A program made the translations under genes and the position numbers. From NCBI GenBank assembly GCA_017745175.1, contig JAGHZY010000021.1, forward strand, positions 1-64,000: a DNA stretch of 64,000 nt, read 5' to 3'. The notes beneath the pieces are model-generated. The model was not told where the DNA came from. It saw nothing but the letters and a program-made list of their open reading frames with translations, and did no database searches. Position 1 is the first letter of the stretch. Every line of letters starts with the position of its first letter. Of this stretch, positions 16,130 through 25,013 are shown piece after piece. The DNA comes from Sphingopyxis sp. (lineage in GTDB: Bacteria > Pseudomonadota > Alphaproteobacteria > Sphingomonadales > Sphingomonadaceae).

Positions 16130-17719
16130 ATGCATGCCGTCGAAGCCTTCGAACTGATCCTCGGGCTGCTCGCGCTCGTCATCGGGCTGCACTGGCTGGC
16201 GCTGAAACTGCGCTGGCCGCCCGCGACCGCGCTGCTCGTCGGCGGCGGCGCGCTGGCCTTCATCCCGGGCCTGCCCCAGATCTCGCTCGACCCCGAACTC
16301 GCGCTCGTGCTGTTCCTGCCGCCGCTGCTGATGGACGGCGCCTATTTTACGGCGCTCGGCCGGTTCCGGCGGCATCTGCCCGGCATATTGTCGCTCGCGA
16401 TCGGCGCGGTGGTCTTCACGACGCTCGTCGTCGGCGTGGTCGTGCACCTGATCCTCCCCGAGCTACCGTGGGCGGCGTGCTTCGCGCTCGGCGCGATCGT
16501 GTCGCCGCCCGACGCGGTGTCGGCCCGCGCGGTGCTGAAAGGCGTCCATTTGCCGCGGCGGCTCGAAGCGCTGCTCGAAGGCGAAAGCCTGCTCAACGAC
16601 GCGACCGGGCTGATCCTCTTCCGTTTCGCCGTTGCCGCGACGCTGAGCGGGGTGTTCCACACCGGCGAGGCGGTGCAGAGTTTCGCGTTCGTCGCGATCG
16701 GCGGGGTGATCGTCGGCGCGCTGGTCGCGGCGGGCTGGATATTTCTCGCCAAACGCCTTCAGGATCGCATGCTGGTCATGCTGATCACAATCCTGCTCTG
16801 CTGGGCCGCCTATATCGCTGGCGAGGCCGTGCATGTGTCGGGCGTCATCGCCACCGTCACCGCGGGCCTCGCGATGGGCTGGTACCAGCACGAGATCCTG
16901 CCCGCCGACGTGCGCCTGCGCGCCAATTCGGGCTGGTTCATCATGGTGTTCGTCCTCGAGGCTCTGGTCTTCATCCTGATCGGCTTTTCGCTGCGCGGCG
17001 CGATCGAGCGGATCGGGGGAATCGGGGCCATGCCGCTGTCGTGGACCATCGTCATCGCGGCGGTCGTGATCACCCTTACGATTGCGCGCTTCGTCTGGAT
17101 TTTCGGATCGGAAGCGATCCTCGGGATCGCGCGAAGGGCGGGGCTGGAGCGCGTCCGCCCGCTCGGCTGGCGGCAGGCGACGGTGCTGAGCTGGGCGGGG
17201 ATGCGCGGCGTCGTGACGCTGGCCGTCCCGCTGACCCTTCCCGTCGACATGCCCGGCCGCGACCTGATGCTGATCTGCGCCTTTGCGGTGATTTTCGTAA
17301 CCGTCGTCGCGCAGGGATCGAGCCTCGGCATGCTCATTCGCGCGGTCAAGCCGATCGACACCGATCCGCCCGCCGAGATGGCGATGCCTGCGGCGGAGGC
17401 CGCAATGGCGCGCGCGCGGTTCGCGGTGGTCGAAAGGCTCGCCTATGACAAGGATGGCACGCTCATCCATCCGATGATGCTCGAGGAACATCGCAAGCGG
17501 CTGAATTTCATGGAGCGTTACGAAGCCGACGCGGACGCCGCGATGGATAATCTGCGCCCGCATTTCGACGTGCTGCTCCAGGCGATCGCCGCCGGACGCG
17601 CCGAGTTGCTCCGGATCCACCGCGCAGGCCTGATCGAGGACGAGGTTCTTCACGAACTCGAACGCGACCTCGACGTCGAGGAACTGGCGATGACCCTGCA
17701 GTTCGGCGAACAGGCCTAG
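16130..17719 (+). CDS. Na+/H+ antiporter (CPA1 / NhaP family)
   Basis: A 529-residue inner-membrane protein with about 12 hydrophobic helices in the first 400 residues and a hydrophilic, largely helical tail of about 130 residues. It exchanges cytoplasmic Na+ (or K+) for protons, supporting pH and salt balance. Motifs: LGAIVSPPDAVSARAVL and EGESLLNDATGLILFRFAVA, with the membrane-embedded Asp residues of CPA1 exchangers, and LSWAGMRGVVTLAVPLTLP. ATG 16130 follows GATGAGGGG. The stop overlaps the convergent GH92 stop by 4 bp. The gene looks intact and metabolically unrelated to its neighbours. Confidence 0.92.
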   Translation: MHAVEAFELILGLLALVIGLHWLALKLRWPPATALLVGGGALAFIPGLPQISLDPELALVLFLPPLLMDGAYFTALGRFRRHLPGILSLAIGAVVFTTLVVGVVVHLILPELPWAACFALGAIVSPPDAVSARAVLKGVHLPRRLEALLEGESLLNDATGLILFRFAVAATLSGVFHTGEAVQSFAFVAIGGVIVGALVAAGWIFLAKRLQDRMLVMLITILLCWAAYIAGEAVHVSGVIATVTAGLAMGWYQHEILPADVRLRANSGWFIMVFVLEALVFILIGFSLRGAIERIGGIGAMPLSWTIVIAAVVITLTIARFVWIFGSEAILGIARRAGLERVRPLGWRQATVLSWAGMRGVVTLAVPLTLPVDMPGRDLMLICAFAVIFVTVVAQGSSLGMLIRAVKPIDTDPPAEMAMPAAEAAMARARFAVVERLAYDKDGTLIHPMMLEEHRKRLNFMERYEADADAAMDNLRPHFDVLLQAIAAGRAELLRIHRAGLIEDEVLHELERDLDVEELAMTLQFGEQA

Positions 17720-20037
17720 CGCGCGGTCGACTGCGAATAGGGCCGAGCGTCCGAAGCCTTGCCCCATGCGGTGTCGGGTTTCGCCTGCATCGTGAAGCGC
17801 AGCGTGCCGCCGCCGCGGATCTCGGCGTCAGAAATCCAGCTACGCGTCAGTAGCTTGCCGTTGAGTTCGACCTTGCCGACATAGCGGTTCGCATCGGAAA
17901 GCCCCGCTGTCTCGACGATGAAACGCTTGCCGCCTGGGAGGTTCAGCACCGCGCGGTCGACGAACGGGCGGCCGATCACATATTGGTTCGACCCCGGCGT
18001 GACGGGATAGAAACCGAGCCCGGTGAAGACGAGCCACGCCGACATCTGGCCGAGATCGTCGTTGCCCGAAAGCCCGTCGGGGGTCGGCTTGTATTGGCTG
18101 TCGACGATCTGCTTCAGCCGCTCCTGTGTCCGCCACGGCGCGCCGGCATAGGCGTAGAGATAGGCGACATGGTGGCTCGGCTCGTTGCCGTGGATATATT
18201 GGCCGATCAGCCCCGCGATATCCTCGGCATGGCTGTAGTCGAGCTTCGACATGTCATAGTCGAACATCGCGTCGAGCTTCGCGATCGTCTTCGTATCACC
18301 GCCGAGGATACGGAAGAGCGCGGCCTGATCCTGCGGAACGAACCACGAATATTGCCACGCGTTGCCCTCGGTATAGTCCGAGCCATAGTTGATCGCGGTC
18401 GGATCGAAGGGCGTGCGGAAGCTGCCGTCGGCCTTGCGCGCGCGGAGCCAGCCGGACTTCGCATCGAAGCTGTTCCGCCAGTAGCCGGCGCGCCTGTAGA
18501 AGCGGTCGGCGATATCCTTGCGCCCCATCTTTTCGGCCATGCGCGCGATCGTCCAGTCGTCATAGGCATATTCGACTGTCTTCGACGCCGCCTCGGGCTC
18601 GCGGTCGATCGCGACATAGCCGAGCTTCATATAGTCGCCGAGCCCGCCATAAGGGGCGTATTCGGCGCTCGCGACCATTGCCTCCAAAGCCTCGTCCGCG
18701 TCGAAATCGCCCACGCCCTTCATATAGGCGTCAGCAATGACGGGGACGGCGTGATAGCCGATCATCGTCCACGTTTCGCGGCCGTGGAATTGCCAGACGG
18801 GCAGGATGCCGTGCGGGCTGTGCCGGCGGCTCGCGACCAGCGACTTGACGATATCGCTATTGGTCGCCTCGGGCGCGACGAGCGTCAGTAGCGGGTGCTG
18901 TGCGCGGAAGGTATCCCACAGCGAAAAGGTCGAGCGGAAGGTGAAATCCTTCGCGGCGTGAACCCGATCGTCGGGACCGCGATAGCGCCCGTCGACGTCG
19001 CTCCACACGCTCGGCGCGAGCAGGCTGTGGTAGAGCGCCGTGTAGAGATTGGTCCGCATCGGCACGGGGGCTTCGATCTGAAGCGTGCCGAGTGCCTTTC
19101 GCCATTCGCCTTCGGTCCGCGCGCGAACGCTGTCGAAGTCGGCGCTTTCGGCATCGAGATTGGCGACCGCACCCGCCTCGTCAACCCCCGAGAGCGCAAC
19201 GCGCACTTCGAGCGGTCCGCCGAGTTCGCCGAAATCGAGCCGCGCTTCGAGCGCCTTGCCGAGCCTTTCGGCGAGCGCGTCGCTGCCGCGCCCGGGCGCC
19301 TGAAAGCCCTTGTAGGGGATTTTCTCGTCGCGATCGAGGAAGGCATGGCCGTTGAGCGGCGCCGAGAAGCGCATAGCGAAAAAAAGCTTGCGCCCGGGCG
19401 CCCAACCGCGCGTCTCGCGGAAACCGGTGAGCGTGCCGTCGGGACGCAGGTGCAGTCCCGACCAGAGGATCTTGCCCTGATAATCGTAGAGCGACGAGCG
19501 GAGGTCGAGGAGCAGGTGCGCGTCTTTGCCCGCCGGGAAGCTGTAGCGGTGGATGCCAACGCGTGTCCCTGCAGTCAGCTCCGCGCGAATGCCGCTGTCA
19601 GCAAGCGTGACGGCATAATAGCCGGGGCTCGCCTTTTCGGTATCGTGGCTGAAGCGCTGGCGATAGCCCGAACCGGGCTGTTTGGGATCGCCCGGGTCGA
19701 GCTTGACGCCGCCCGACTGCGGCATGACGAGAATGTCGCCGAGGTCCGAATGACCTGCGCCCGAAAAATGGGTGTGGCTGAACCCTTGGATCGTTGGATC
19801 GGGATAGCTGTAGCCCGCGGCATGGTCATAGCAGTCGCGGATCTGGCATGTCGCGTCGGTGTCGGGCGACAGCTGGACCATGCCGAAGGGCGCGGTGGCC
19901 CCCGGGAAGGTGTGGCCTTCGGGGCCGGTGCCGATCATAGGGTTGACGAAGCTGAGCGGATCGGGCGCCGCTTGCTCAGCGAAAGACTGGATCGGCAGGA
20001 GCGCGAGCAACGCGGCAACAGTGGCGAGGCGTCTCAT
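17716..20037 (-). CDS. GH92 alpha-mannosidase A (HGNEP type)
   Basis: A 773-residue exo-alpha-mannosidase, exported by the signal peptide MRRLATVAALLALLPIQSFA. The N-terminal beta domain holds the family hallmarks GHTFPGATAPFGMVQLSPDT and GFSHTHFSGAGHSD. In the (alpha/alpha)6 domain the catalytic acid motif is HGNEPSHH (Glu619), and the calcium/base region is GNDDLGQMSAW. GH92 enzymes are Ca-dependent, inverting, and cut terminal alpha-mannose, most often alpha-1,2. I chose ATG 20037, with an AAGGG site and signal peptide, over the Met 12 codons upstream. It is the last gene of the mannan locus, 57 nt after the sugar kinase. Confidence 0.94.
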   Translation of the reverse strand: MRRLATVAALLALLPIQSFAEQAAPDPLSFVNPMIGTGPEGHTFPGATAPFGMVQLSPDTDATCQIRDCYDHAAGYSYPDPTIQGFSHTHFSGAGHSDLGDILVMPQSGGVKLDPGDPKQPGSGYRQRFSHDTEKASPGYYAVTLADSGIRAELTAGTRVGIHRYSFPAGKDAHLLLDLRSSLYDYQGKILWSGLHLRPDGTLTGFRETRGWAPGRKLFFAMRFSAPLNGHAFLDRDEKIPYKGFQAPGRGSDALAERLGKALEARLDFGELGGPLEVRVALSGVDEAGAVANLDAESADFDSVRARTEGEWRKALGTLQIEAPVPMRTNLYTALYHSLLAPSVWSDVDGRYRGPDDRVHAAKDFTFRSTFSLWDTFRAQHPLLTLVAPEATNSDIVKSLVASRRHSPHGILPVWQFHGRETWTMIGYHAVPVIADAYMKGVGDFDADEALEAMVASAEYAPYGGLGDYMKLGYVAIDREPEAASKTVEYAYDDWTIARMAEKMGRKDIADRFYRRAGYWRNSFDAKSGWLRARKADGSFRTPFDPTAINYGSDYTEGNAWQYSWFVPQDQAALFRILGGDTKTIAKLDAMFDYDMSKLDYSHAEDIAGLIGQYIHGNEPSHHVAYLYAYAGAPWRTQERLKQIVDSQYKPTPDGLSGNDDLGQMSAWLVFTGLGFYPVTPGSNQYVIGRPFVDRAVLNLPGGKRFIVETAGLSDANRYVGKVELNGKLLTRSWISDAEIRGGGTLRFTMQAKPDTAWGKASDARPYSQSTAR

Positions 20038-20094
20038 CACGCCCTTGTGCCGCCGCGCGAACGCGCTGTCCAACGGCGAACGCGAAGAGAACCA

Positions 20095-21030
20095 TCACCG
20101 CGTTGCATATGTTCCGGCGCTTTCGACCGCTTCCATCGCCAGCGCGATCGCGCCGAGCGGACCCGCCATCGTCCCGAGTTCGGGCGAGATGACATAGGCG
20201 CCGTCACCGGGGATCTGCATATAGTCGGCGAGGCTGACGTCGAGCCTGGCGTTGATGCGGGGCAGCAACTGCGGCTGGCCCGAAAGCACACCGCCGCCCA
20301 TCGCGACGCGCATCGGCCCGGTCGTGCAGGCCAGCGCGTGCACCATCGTCGCGAGCGTGTGCACGATCGGATCCCATACCGGATCGTCGGGCCCGACGTC
20401 CGACAGCGGCCGGCCGGCCAGCCGCGCGTTCAATGCGGTGCCCGACGCCAATCCCTCGACGCAATCGTCGTGAAAGCGGCAAACGCTGACGATGTCGTCG
20501 CCTTTCAAACGCGGAACGAGGACATGGCCGATCTCGCTGTGGCTGAAGCCGCGTGTCGGCTTGCCGTGGACGATCAACCCGACCCCGACGCCTGTACCGA
20601 CCGTGACATAGGCGAAATCGTCGAGACCGCGCCCGCTGCCCCAACGAATTTCGGCGAGAGCGGCGCCGTTGACGTCGGTATCGAATCCGATCGGAACGTC
20701 GAACGCCGATCGCAGCGGTCCGAGCAGGTCGGCGCCCTCCCAATCGGGTTTGTTCGTTGCACCGATCTGACCATAATCGGCCTTGCCGGGGTCGAGCCGG
20801 ATCGGGCCAAAGGATGCGATGCCAAGCCCGCAGAAACCGTACGACGACGCCCAGCCATCGAGCACCGCCTGGATCGCGGGCAATGTTTCCCACGGCACGG
20901 TGGTCGCGATCGTCCGCTGGTCGCGGATATCGTCCGGCCCCGCGGCAAGCGTGCAGACGCATTTGGTGCCACCAAGCTCGACGCCGGCGAACAGGCACAC
21001 CTCACCGCGGTCCGTTGCGGGACTATCCAT
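20095..21030 (-). CDS. ROK-family sugar kinase (fructokinase/mannokinase-like)
   Basis: A 311-residue cytoplasmic kinase of the ROK family. It has the phosphate-binding AGVELGGTKCVC, GIASFGPIRLDPGK, the catalytic Asp in GFDTDVNGAALAE, the second phosphate loop VTVGTGVGVGLI, and the zinc motif HSEIGH followed by CRFHDDC. This pattern is that of bacterial fructokinases, several of which also phosphorylate mannose. Between GH92 genes it most likely makes mannose-6-phosphate from released mannose; I infer this from context. Start ATG 21030 lies 9 nt after GAGGGG; the Met at 21039 abuts that site and is less likely. Confidence 0.88.
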   Translation of the reverse strand: MDSPATDRGEVCLFAGVELGGTKCVCTLAAGPDDIRDQRTIATTVPWETLPAIQAVLDGWASSYGFCGLGIASFGPIRLDPGKADYGQIGATNKPDWEGADLLGPLRSAFDVPIGFDTDVNGAALAEIRWGSGRGLDDFAYVTVGTGVGVGLIVHGKPTRGFSHSEIGHVLVPRLKGDDIVSVCRFHDDCVEGLASGTALNARLAGRPLSDVGPDDPVWDPIVHTLATMVHALACTTGPMRVAMGGGVLSGQPQLLPRINARLDVSLADYMQIPGDGAYVISPELGTMAGPLGAIALAMEAVESAGTYATR

Positions 21031-21219
21031 CAGCGCCATCCCCTCGCCCGATCGCAAAGGCTTCTGAGGGGCGCCGGGCCGCAGCGCAAGGCCGAAGCGT
21101 TGCCGGCTGCCAGAAACATGATTTCGAATCCGGCAGATGGCAGGATGGGGAGAGATTTCACGTGGGATTCCGTTCTTATCATTTTCTTTTCGCTACCAAA
21201 AACTTGTCGCCAAATTGCT
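21031..21219. other. Intergenic stretch inside the mannan locus
   Basis: A 189-nt gap between GH92 B and the kinase holds no gene. A locally AT-rich stretch (about 21170-21215) could hold a separate promoter for the kinase, which would mean that the kinase and GH92 A form their own unit. Confidence 0.3.
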
Positions 21220-23553
21220 TCATGCGGGAGCAGAGCCGAAGGAAGGCGGACGGTCGGCCTTTGCAGTGCCGAACTCTGACGGCTTCGCGCCCATCTCGAA
21301 GACAAGCTCGCCGCCGCCGATCAGGTCGGCGTGCGCGATCCAGTTCCTGCTCCACGGCCTGCCGTTCCAGCGCACCGACTGGACATAAGGACGATCGGGG
21401 CCGTTGCCCTCGGCGCGAACGGTCAGCGTCTTGCCCGCCCCCACCGTCACCTCAGCGACGTCGAACAAGGGCGATCCGAAGACATAGATCGCGCTCACCG
21501 GATCGACCGGGTAGAAGCCCAATGCCGACAGGATGAACCAGGCGCTCATCTGCCCGCAATCGTCGTTGCCGATCACCCCATCGGGGTCGTTCTTGTACAT
21601 TTCGGCGAGTAGGCGGCGAACCATCGCCTGCGTCTTCGCGGGCGCGCCACAATATGCGTACATATAGGCGACATGATGGTTCGGCTCATTGCCGTGCGCA
21701 TATTGGCCGACGAGCCCCGAAATGTCGGGCGGCGCGTTGTCGGGCAGCGTCGAGGGCGCATTGAACAGCGCGTCGAGCTTTTTCTCGAATTCGGCGTCGC
21801 CGCCGAAATGCTCGATCAGGCCATAGATATCGTGCTGGTTGAGGAAGGTCGCCTGCCAGCCGTTCGCTTCGGTATAGTCGCGCCATTTCTTGACATTGTG
21901 GCCGATCTGGACCGGGTCATAATCCTGCCACCAGCTGCCGTCCCTGAAGCGCGGGCGCGCGAAGCGGGTTTCGGGGTCGATGACGCCGCGATAGTTCTGC
22001 GCGCGCTTGCGCAGGGCTGCGGCATCGTCCCTGGCGCCGACCGCGTCGGCGAGATGCGCCATCGCCCAGTCGTCATAGGCATATTCCTGCGTCCGGCTGA
22101 CCGACTCCCACACCTCGTCGCACGGGATATAGCCGAGGTCGTAATAGAAGCCGCGCCCGAGCGTGCTGTCGATATCCTTGTAATCGCGGTCGAACGCGCG
22201 GCGGCGGATGTTGGGCCAGGCGGCGGCATAATCGGCCTCGATGCCCTTGGCGTGCGCCTCGGCGAGCACCGAGACACCGTGCCAGCCGATCATGCACGCG
22301 GTTTCGACCCCCTGTAGCGGCCAGACGAGCGGACCCGCCGGGCTCTGCGCCGTCTGGCGGCAGATATCGCGCACGAGCAATGCGGCGCGGTCGGGGTCGA
22401 TCAGGGTCAGCAGCGGATGGAGCGCGCGATAGGTGTCCCACAGCGAATAGGTGCTGAACGCCTCCTCGCCCTTGGCAGCCTGATGCACCTCGCGGTCGAG
22501 CCCGACATAGCGGCCGTCGCGGTCGGTGAAGAGCGTCGGCGCAAGCTGCGCATGATAGAGCGCGCTCGCCATGATCACGCGCTGCGCGTCGGTGCCGCCC
22601 GACACGCGGATGCCGCCGAGCGCCTTGGCCCAGGTGCCGCGTGCGGCCTTGACCGCACCGTCGAAATCCCAGCCCTTTGCCTCATAGGCGAGCGCGTCGC
22701 GCGCGCCTTGGACAGCGACCGCCGAGAGGCCGGTCTTGATCAGGATCGGGTCGCCGCCGGCTTCGTCGAAGAAGAAGGCGACCTTGAGCTTGTTGCCCTT
22801 GATCGAGGTCGCACCGTCGGGCGCGGCTTTGCCGTCGTCGCCGAAAAATTGCACCCGGTCGGGGCGGCGCGACATCTGCATCGCGAAATGGATGTGGCGG
22901 CCCTTCGCCCAGCGGTTGACCTGCCGGCTGCCGGTCAGCGTGCCGTCTTCGCCAAGGTAGAGCGACGCCTTTTCGACGACGATGCCCTTGTCCCAGTCAT
23001 CCTCGATCGCGTGCGCGAAATCGATCAGGATATGGCCCGCACCTTGTCCGAAATGATAGCGGTGCAGGCCGCAGCGTTCGGTGACGGTGAGCTCGGCGAG
23101 CACGCCCGTCTCGAGCTTCACGCGGTAATAGCCGGGCTCGGCATGTTCGTCCGAATAACGTTGGCGATAGCCCTCGCCGGGCTTTTCGATCGTGCCGGGT
23201 TCGAGCTTCAGTTCGCGCCGCGTCGGCACGACGAGGACATCGAGCATGTCACCAATGCCGGTGCCCGACAAATGCGTGTGGCTGAACCCCATGATCGAGC
23301 CATCTTTCTGGTGATAGCCCGAGCAGGCGTCCCAGCCGTGCGTGTTCGTATCGGGGCTGAGTTGCGCCATGCCGAACGGCAGCGACGCGCCGGGGAAGGT
23401 GTGGCCATGCCCGCCGGTGCCGATGAAGAGATTGGGCTTGCCGGGCGCGAGCGCGGCGCCGCCCGCCGAGCGTGAGCAGCCGGCGGGAATCACCCCGCCG
23501 AGCGCGAGCAGCCCGGAGGTGGCGAGAAGCTGGCGACGGCTGGTCGTGATCAT
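21220..23553 (-). CDS. GH92 alpha-mannosidase B (HGNEP type), Tat or lipoprotein signal
   Basis: A 777-residue exo-alpha-mannosidase. The N-terminus MITTSRRQLLATSGLLALGG looks like a Tat signal, with a possible lipobox ending at Cys26 (IPAGC), so it may be exported folded or lipid-anchored. GHGHTFPGASLPFGMAQLSPDT and GFSHTHLSGTG are the N-domain hallmarks; the acid motif is HGNEPNHH (Glu623), and GNDDCGQMSAW holds the acidic pair. It should cut alpha-1,2- or alpha-1,3-linked mannose ends. It follows GH125 by 13 nt and is clearly in the same operon. Confidence 0.94.
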   Translation of the reverse strand: MITTSRRQLLATSGLLALGGVIPAGCSRSAGGAALAPGKPNLFIGTGGHGHTFPGASLPFGMAQLSPDTNTHGWDACSGYHQKDGSIMGFSHTHLSGTGIGDMLDVLVVPTRRELKLEPGTIEKPGEGYRQRYSDEHAEPGYYRVKLETGVLAELTVTERCGLHRYHFGQGAGHILIDFAHAIEDDWDKGIVVEKASLYLGEDGTLTGSRQVNRWAKGRHIHFAMQMSRRPDRVQFFGDDGKAAPDGATSIKGNKLKVAFFFDEAGGDPILIKTGLSAVAVQGARDALAYEAKGWDFDGAVKAARGTWAKALGGIRVSGGTDAQRVIMASALYHAQLAPTLFTDRDGRYVGLDREVHQAAKGEEAFSTYSLWDTYRALHPLLTLIDPDRAALLVRDICRQTAQSPAGPLVWPLQGVETACMIGWHGVSVLAEAHAKGIEADYAAAWPNIRRRAFDRDYKDIDSTLGRGFYYDLGYIPCDEVWESVSRTQEYAYDDWAMAHLADAVGARDDAAALRKRAQNYRGVIDPETRFARPRFRDGSWWQDYDPVQIGHNVKKWRDYTEANGWQATFLNQHDIYGLIEHFGGDAEFEKKLDALFNAPSTLPDNAPPDISGLVGQYAHGNEPNHHVAYMYAYCGAPAKTQAMVRRLLAEMYKNDPDGVIGNDDCGQMSAWFILSALGFYPVDPVSAIYVFGSPLFDVAEVTVGAGKTLTVRAEGNGPDRPYVQSVRWNGRPWSRNWIAHADLIGGGELVFEMGAKPSEFGTAKADRPPSFGSAPA

Positions 23554-23566
23554 CGTCCCCTCCCGC

Positions 23567-25012
23567 TCACAGCGGCCGTGCGAGCAGCGCGGGGCGCTTG
23601 TCGGCGACCTCGACGATCAGCTGGCCGAACAGCGCGTTGGCCCATGCGAACCAGCTGCGCGTGAAATTCTTCGGATCATCCTTGTGGAAGCTCTCGTGCA
23701 TGAAACCGGTGCCGCCGTGCGTCGTCTTCAGCCAGCGCAGGCATTGGAGGATCGTCGCATCGTCGTCGGCGTTCATCGCGCGGGTGATGATCGACATCGG
23801 CCAGATCATGTCGAGACCGATGTGCGGCCCGCCGATGCCCTCGGCCGCCGCGCCCTTGAAGAAATAGGGGTTACGATCGGACCAGGCGAGCGCGGCGGTG
23901 CGCAGGAAAATCGGATCCTTCTTGTCGACGACGTCGATCAGCGGCAGCCCCGAGAGGCTCGGCACATTGGCGTCGTCCATGAAAACATAGTTGCCGAAGC
24001 CGTCGATCTCATAGGCCCAGACCTGACCGCCCTTGCCGTCGTCGATCAGCGCATGCGCCTTCAGCGCGGCGTCGACCTCGGCGGCGAGCGTCTCGGCGTC
24101 GGTCGCCGCCGCATTGTCGCCGCGCGCTTCGCGGTGGACGGTGGCGATCTTGCGCAGCACCGACACCGCGAACAGGTTCGATGGGATCAGGAACGGATAG
24201 AGGCACGCATCGTCCGACGGACGAAACATCGAGTGGATCAGCCCGACCTTCTTCGTTGGCGCGCCATAACCGCTCAGCATCAGGCTGTCGGTCGGCTGGA
24301 GCGCCGGCCGCTGGAAGCTGTACGGCCCCGGGCCGTCCTTGCGCTGCTGTTCGCGGAAGGTTGCCACTGCGAGCTTCATCGCGCGCGACCATGTGTCGTC
24401 GAACGGCGCCTTGTCCTTCGTGCGCGTCCAATATTCGTGGGACAGCCGCATCGCGTAGCAGAGCGAGTCGATTTCCCATTTCCGCTCGGCGACGCCGGGC
24501 TTCATCTCGGTCTTGTCGGTCTGCGACCATTCGAGCTTCGACGGCGCGGTCGGATCCTTGTCGAACGCATTGGCATAGGGATCGATCAGGATGCAGCGCG
24601 CCTGCCGCTGGATCAGCCCCTGGAACAGCCGCTTGAGCTTCGCGTCCTTCGCGACGAGATGGATATAGGGCTGCACCTGCGCCGAGCTGTCGCGCAGCCA
24701 CATCGCCTCGATATCGCCGGTGATGACGAAGGCGTCGGGGCGGCCGTCGAGCGTCCCCGTCTGCACCGTCGTGTCGAGCGTGTTCGGGTAGCAATTTTCG
24801 AACAGCCAGGCGAGTTCGGGGTCGGCGATCTTCGCCTTCACGCGCGCAATCTCGGCCTCGATCGCCGGGCTGGTGAAGGCGCGCTCGGCGGGCGCTGGGC
24901 GCTTGCTGGCGAAGCCGCCCGCAGCGGCGCGTGCGGCGGCGGGCATCGCGGCCGCCAGCGCGAGCGCGCCGGCGCCGGCCATGATCTCGCGGCGATTGGG
25001 GGGCATGTTCAT
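23567..25012 (-). CDS. GH125 exo-alpha-1,6-mannosidase
   Basis: A 481-residue protein. A Tat-like start (NRREIMAGAGALALAAAMPA) points to the periplasm. Family hallmarks are TGDIEAMWLRDSSAQVQPY, WEIDSLCYAM, FRPSDDACLYPFLIPSNLF and HESFHKDDPKNFTRSWFAWAN. GH125 enzymes are metal-independent inverting exo-alpha-1,6-mannosidases acting on the mannan backbone or N-glycan core, after side chains have been removed by GH92 enzymes. Start ATG 25012 is 1 nt from the preceding stop (TAG 25014-25016), so translation is coupled. This assignment is one of the main arguments for mannan as the target. Confidence 0.93.
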   Translation of the reverse strand: MNMPPNRREIMAGAGALALAAAMPAAARAAAGGFASKRPAPAERAFTSPAIEAEIARVKAKIADPELAWLFENCYPNTLDTTVQTGTLDGRPDAFVITGDIEAMWLRDSSAQVQPYIHLVAKDAKLKRLFQGLIQRQARCILIDPYANAFDKDPTAPSKLEWSQTDKTEMKPGVAERKWEIDSLCYAMRLSHEYWTRTKDKAPFDDTWSRAMKLAVATFREQQRKDGPGPYSFQRPALQPTDSLMLSGYGAPTKKVGLIHSMFRPSDDACLYPFLIPSNLFAVSVLRKIATVHREARGDNAAATDAETLAAEVDAALKAHALIDDGKGGQVWAYEIDGFGNYVFMDDANVPSLSGLPLIDVVDKKDPIFLRTAALAWSDRNPYFFKGAAAEGIGGPHIGLDMIWPMSIITRAMNADDDATILQCLRWLKTTHGGTGFMHESFHKDDPKNFTRSWFAWANALFGQLIVEVADKRPALLARPL

Positions 25013-25013
25013 C

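Noticed and set aside
15909-16157. 82-codon frame starting inside the SOS box
   Set aside because: Proline/arginine-rich, crosses the hairpin and the antiporter start; no sign of a real gene.
18895-21279. 794-codon plus-strand frame opposite GH92 A and the kinase
   Set aside because: Antisense shadow with biased composition; the minus-strand genes show complete catalytic motifs.
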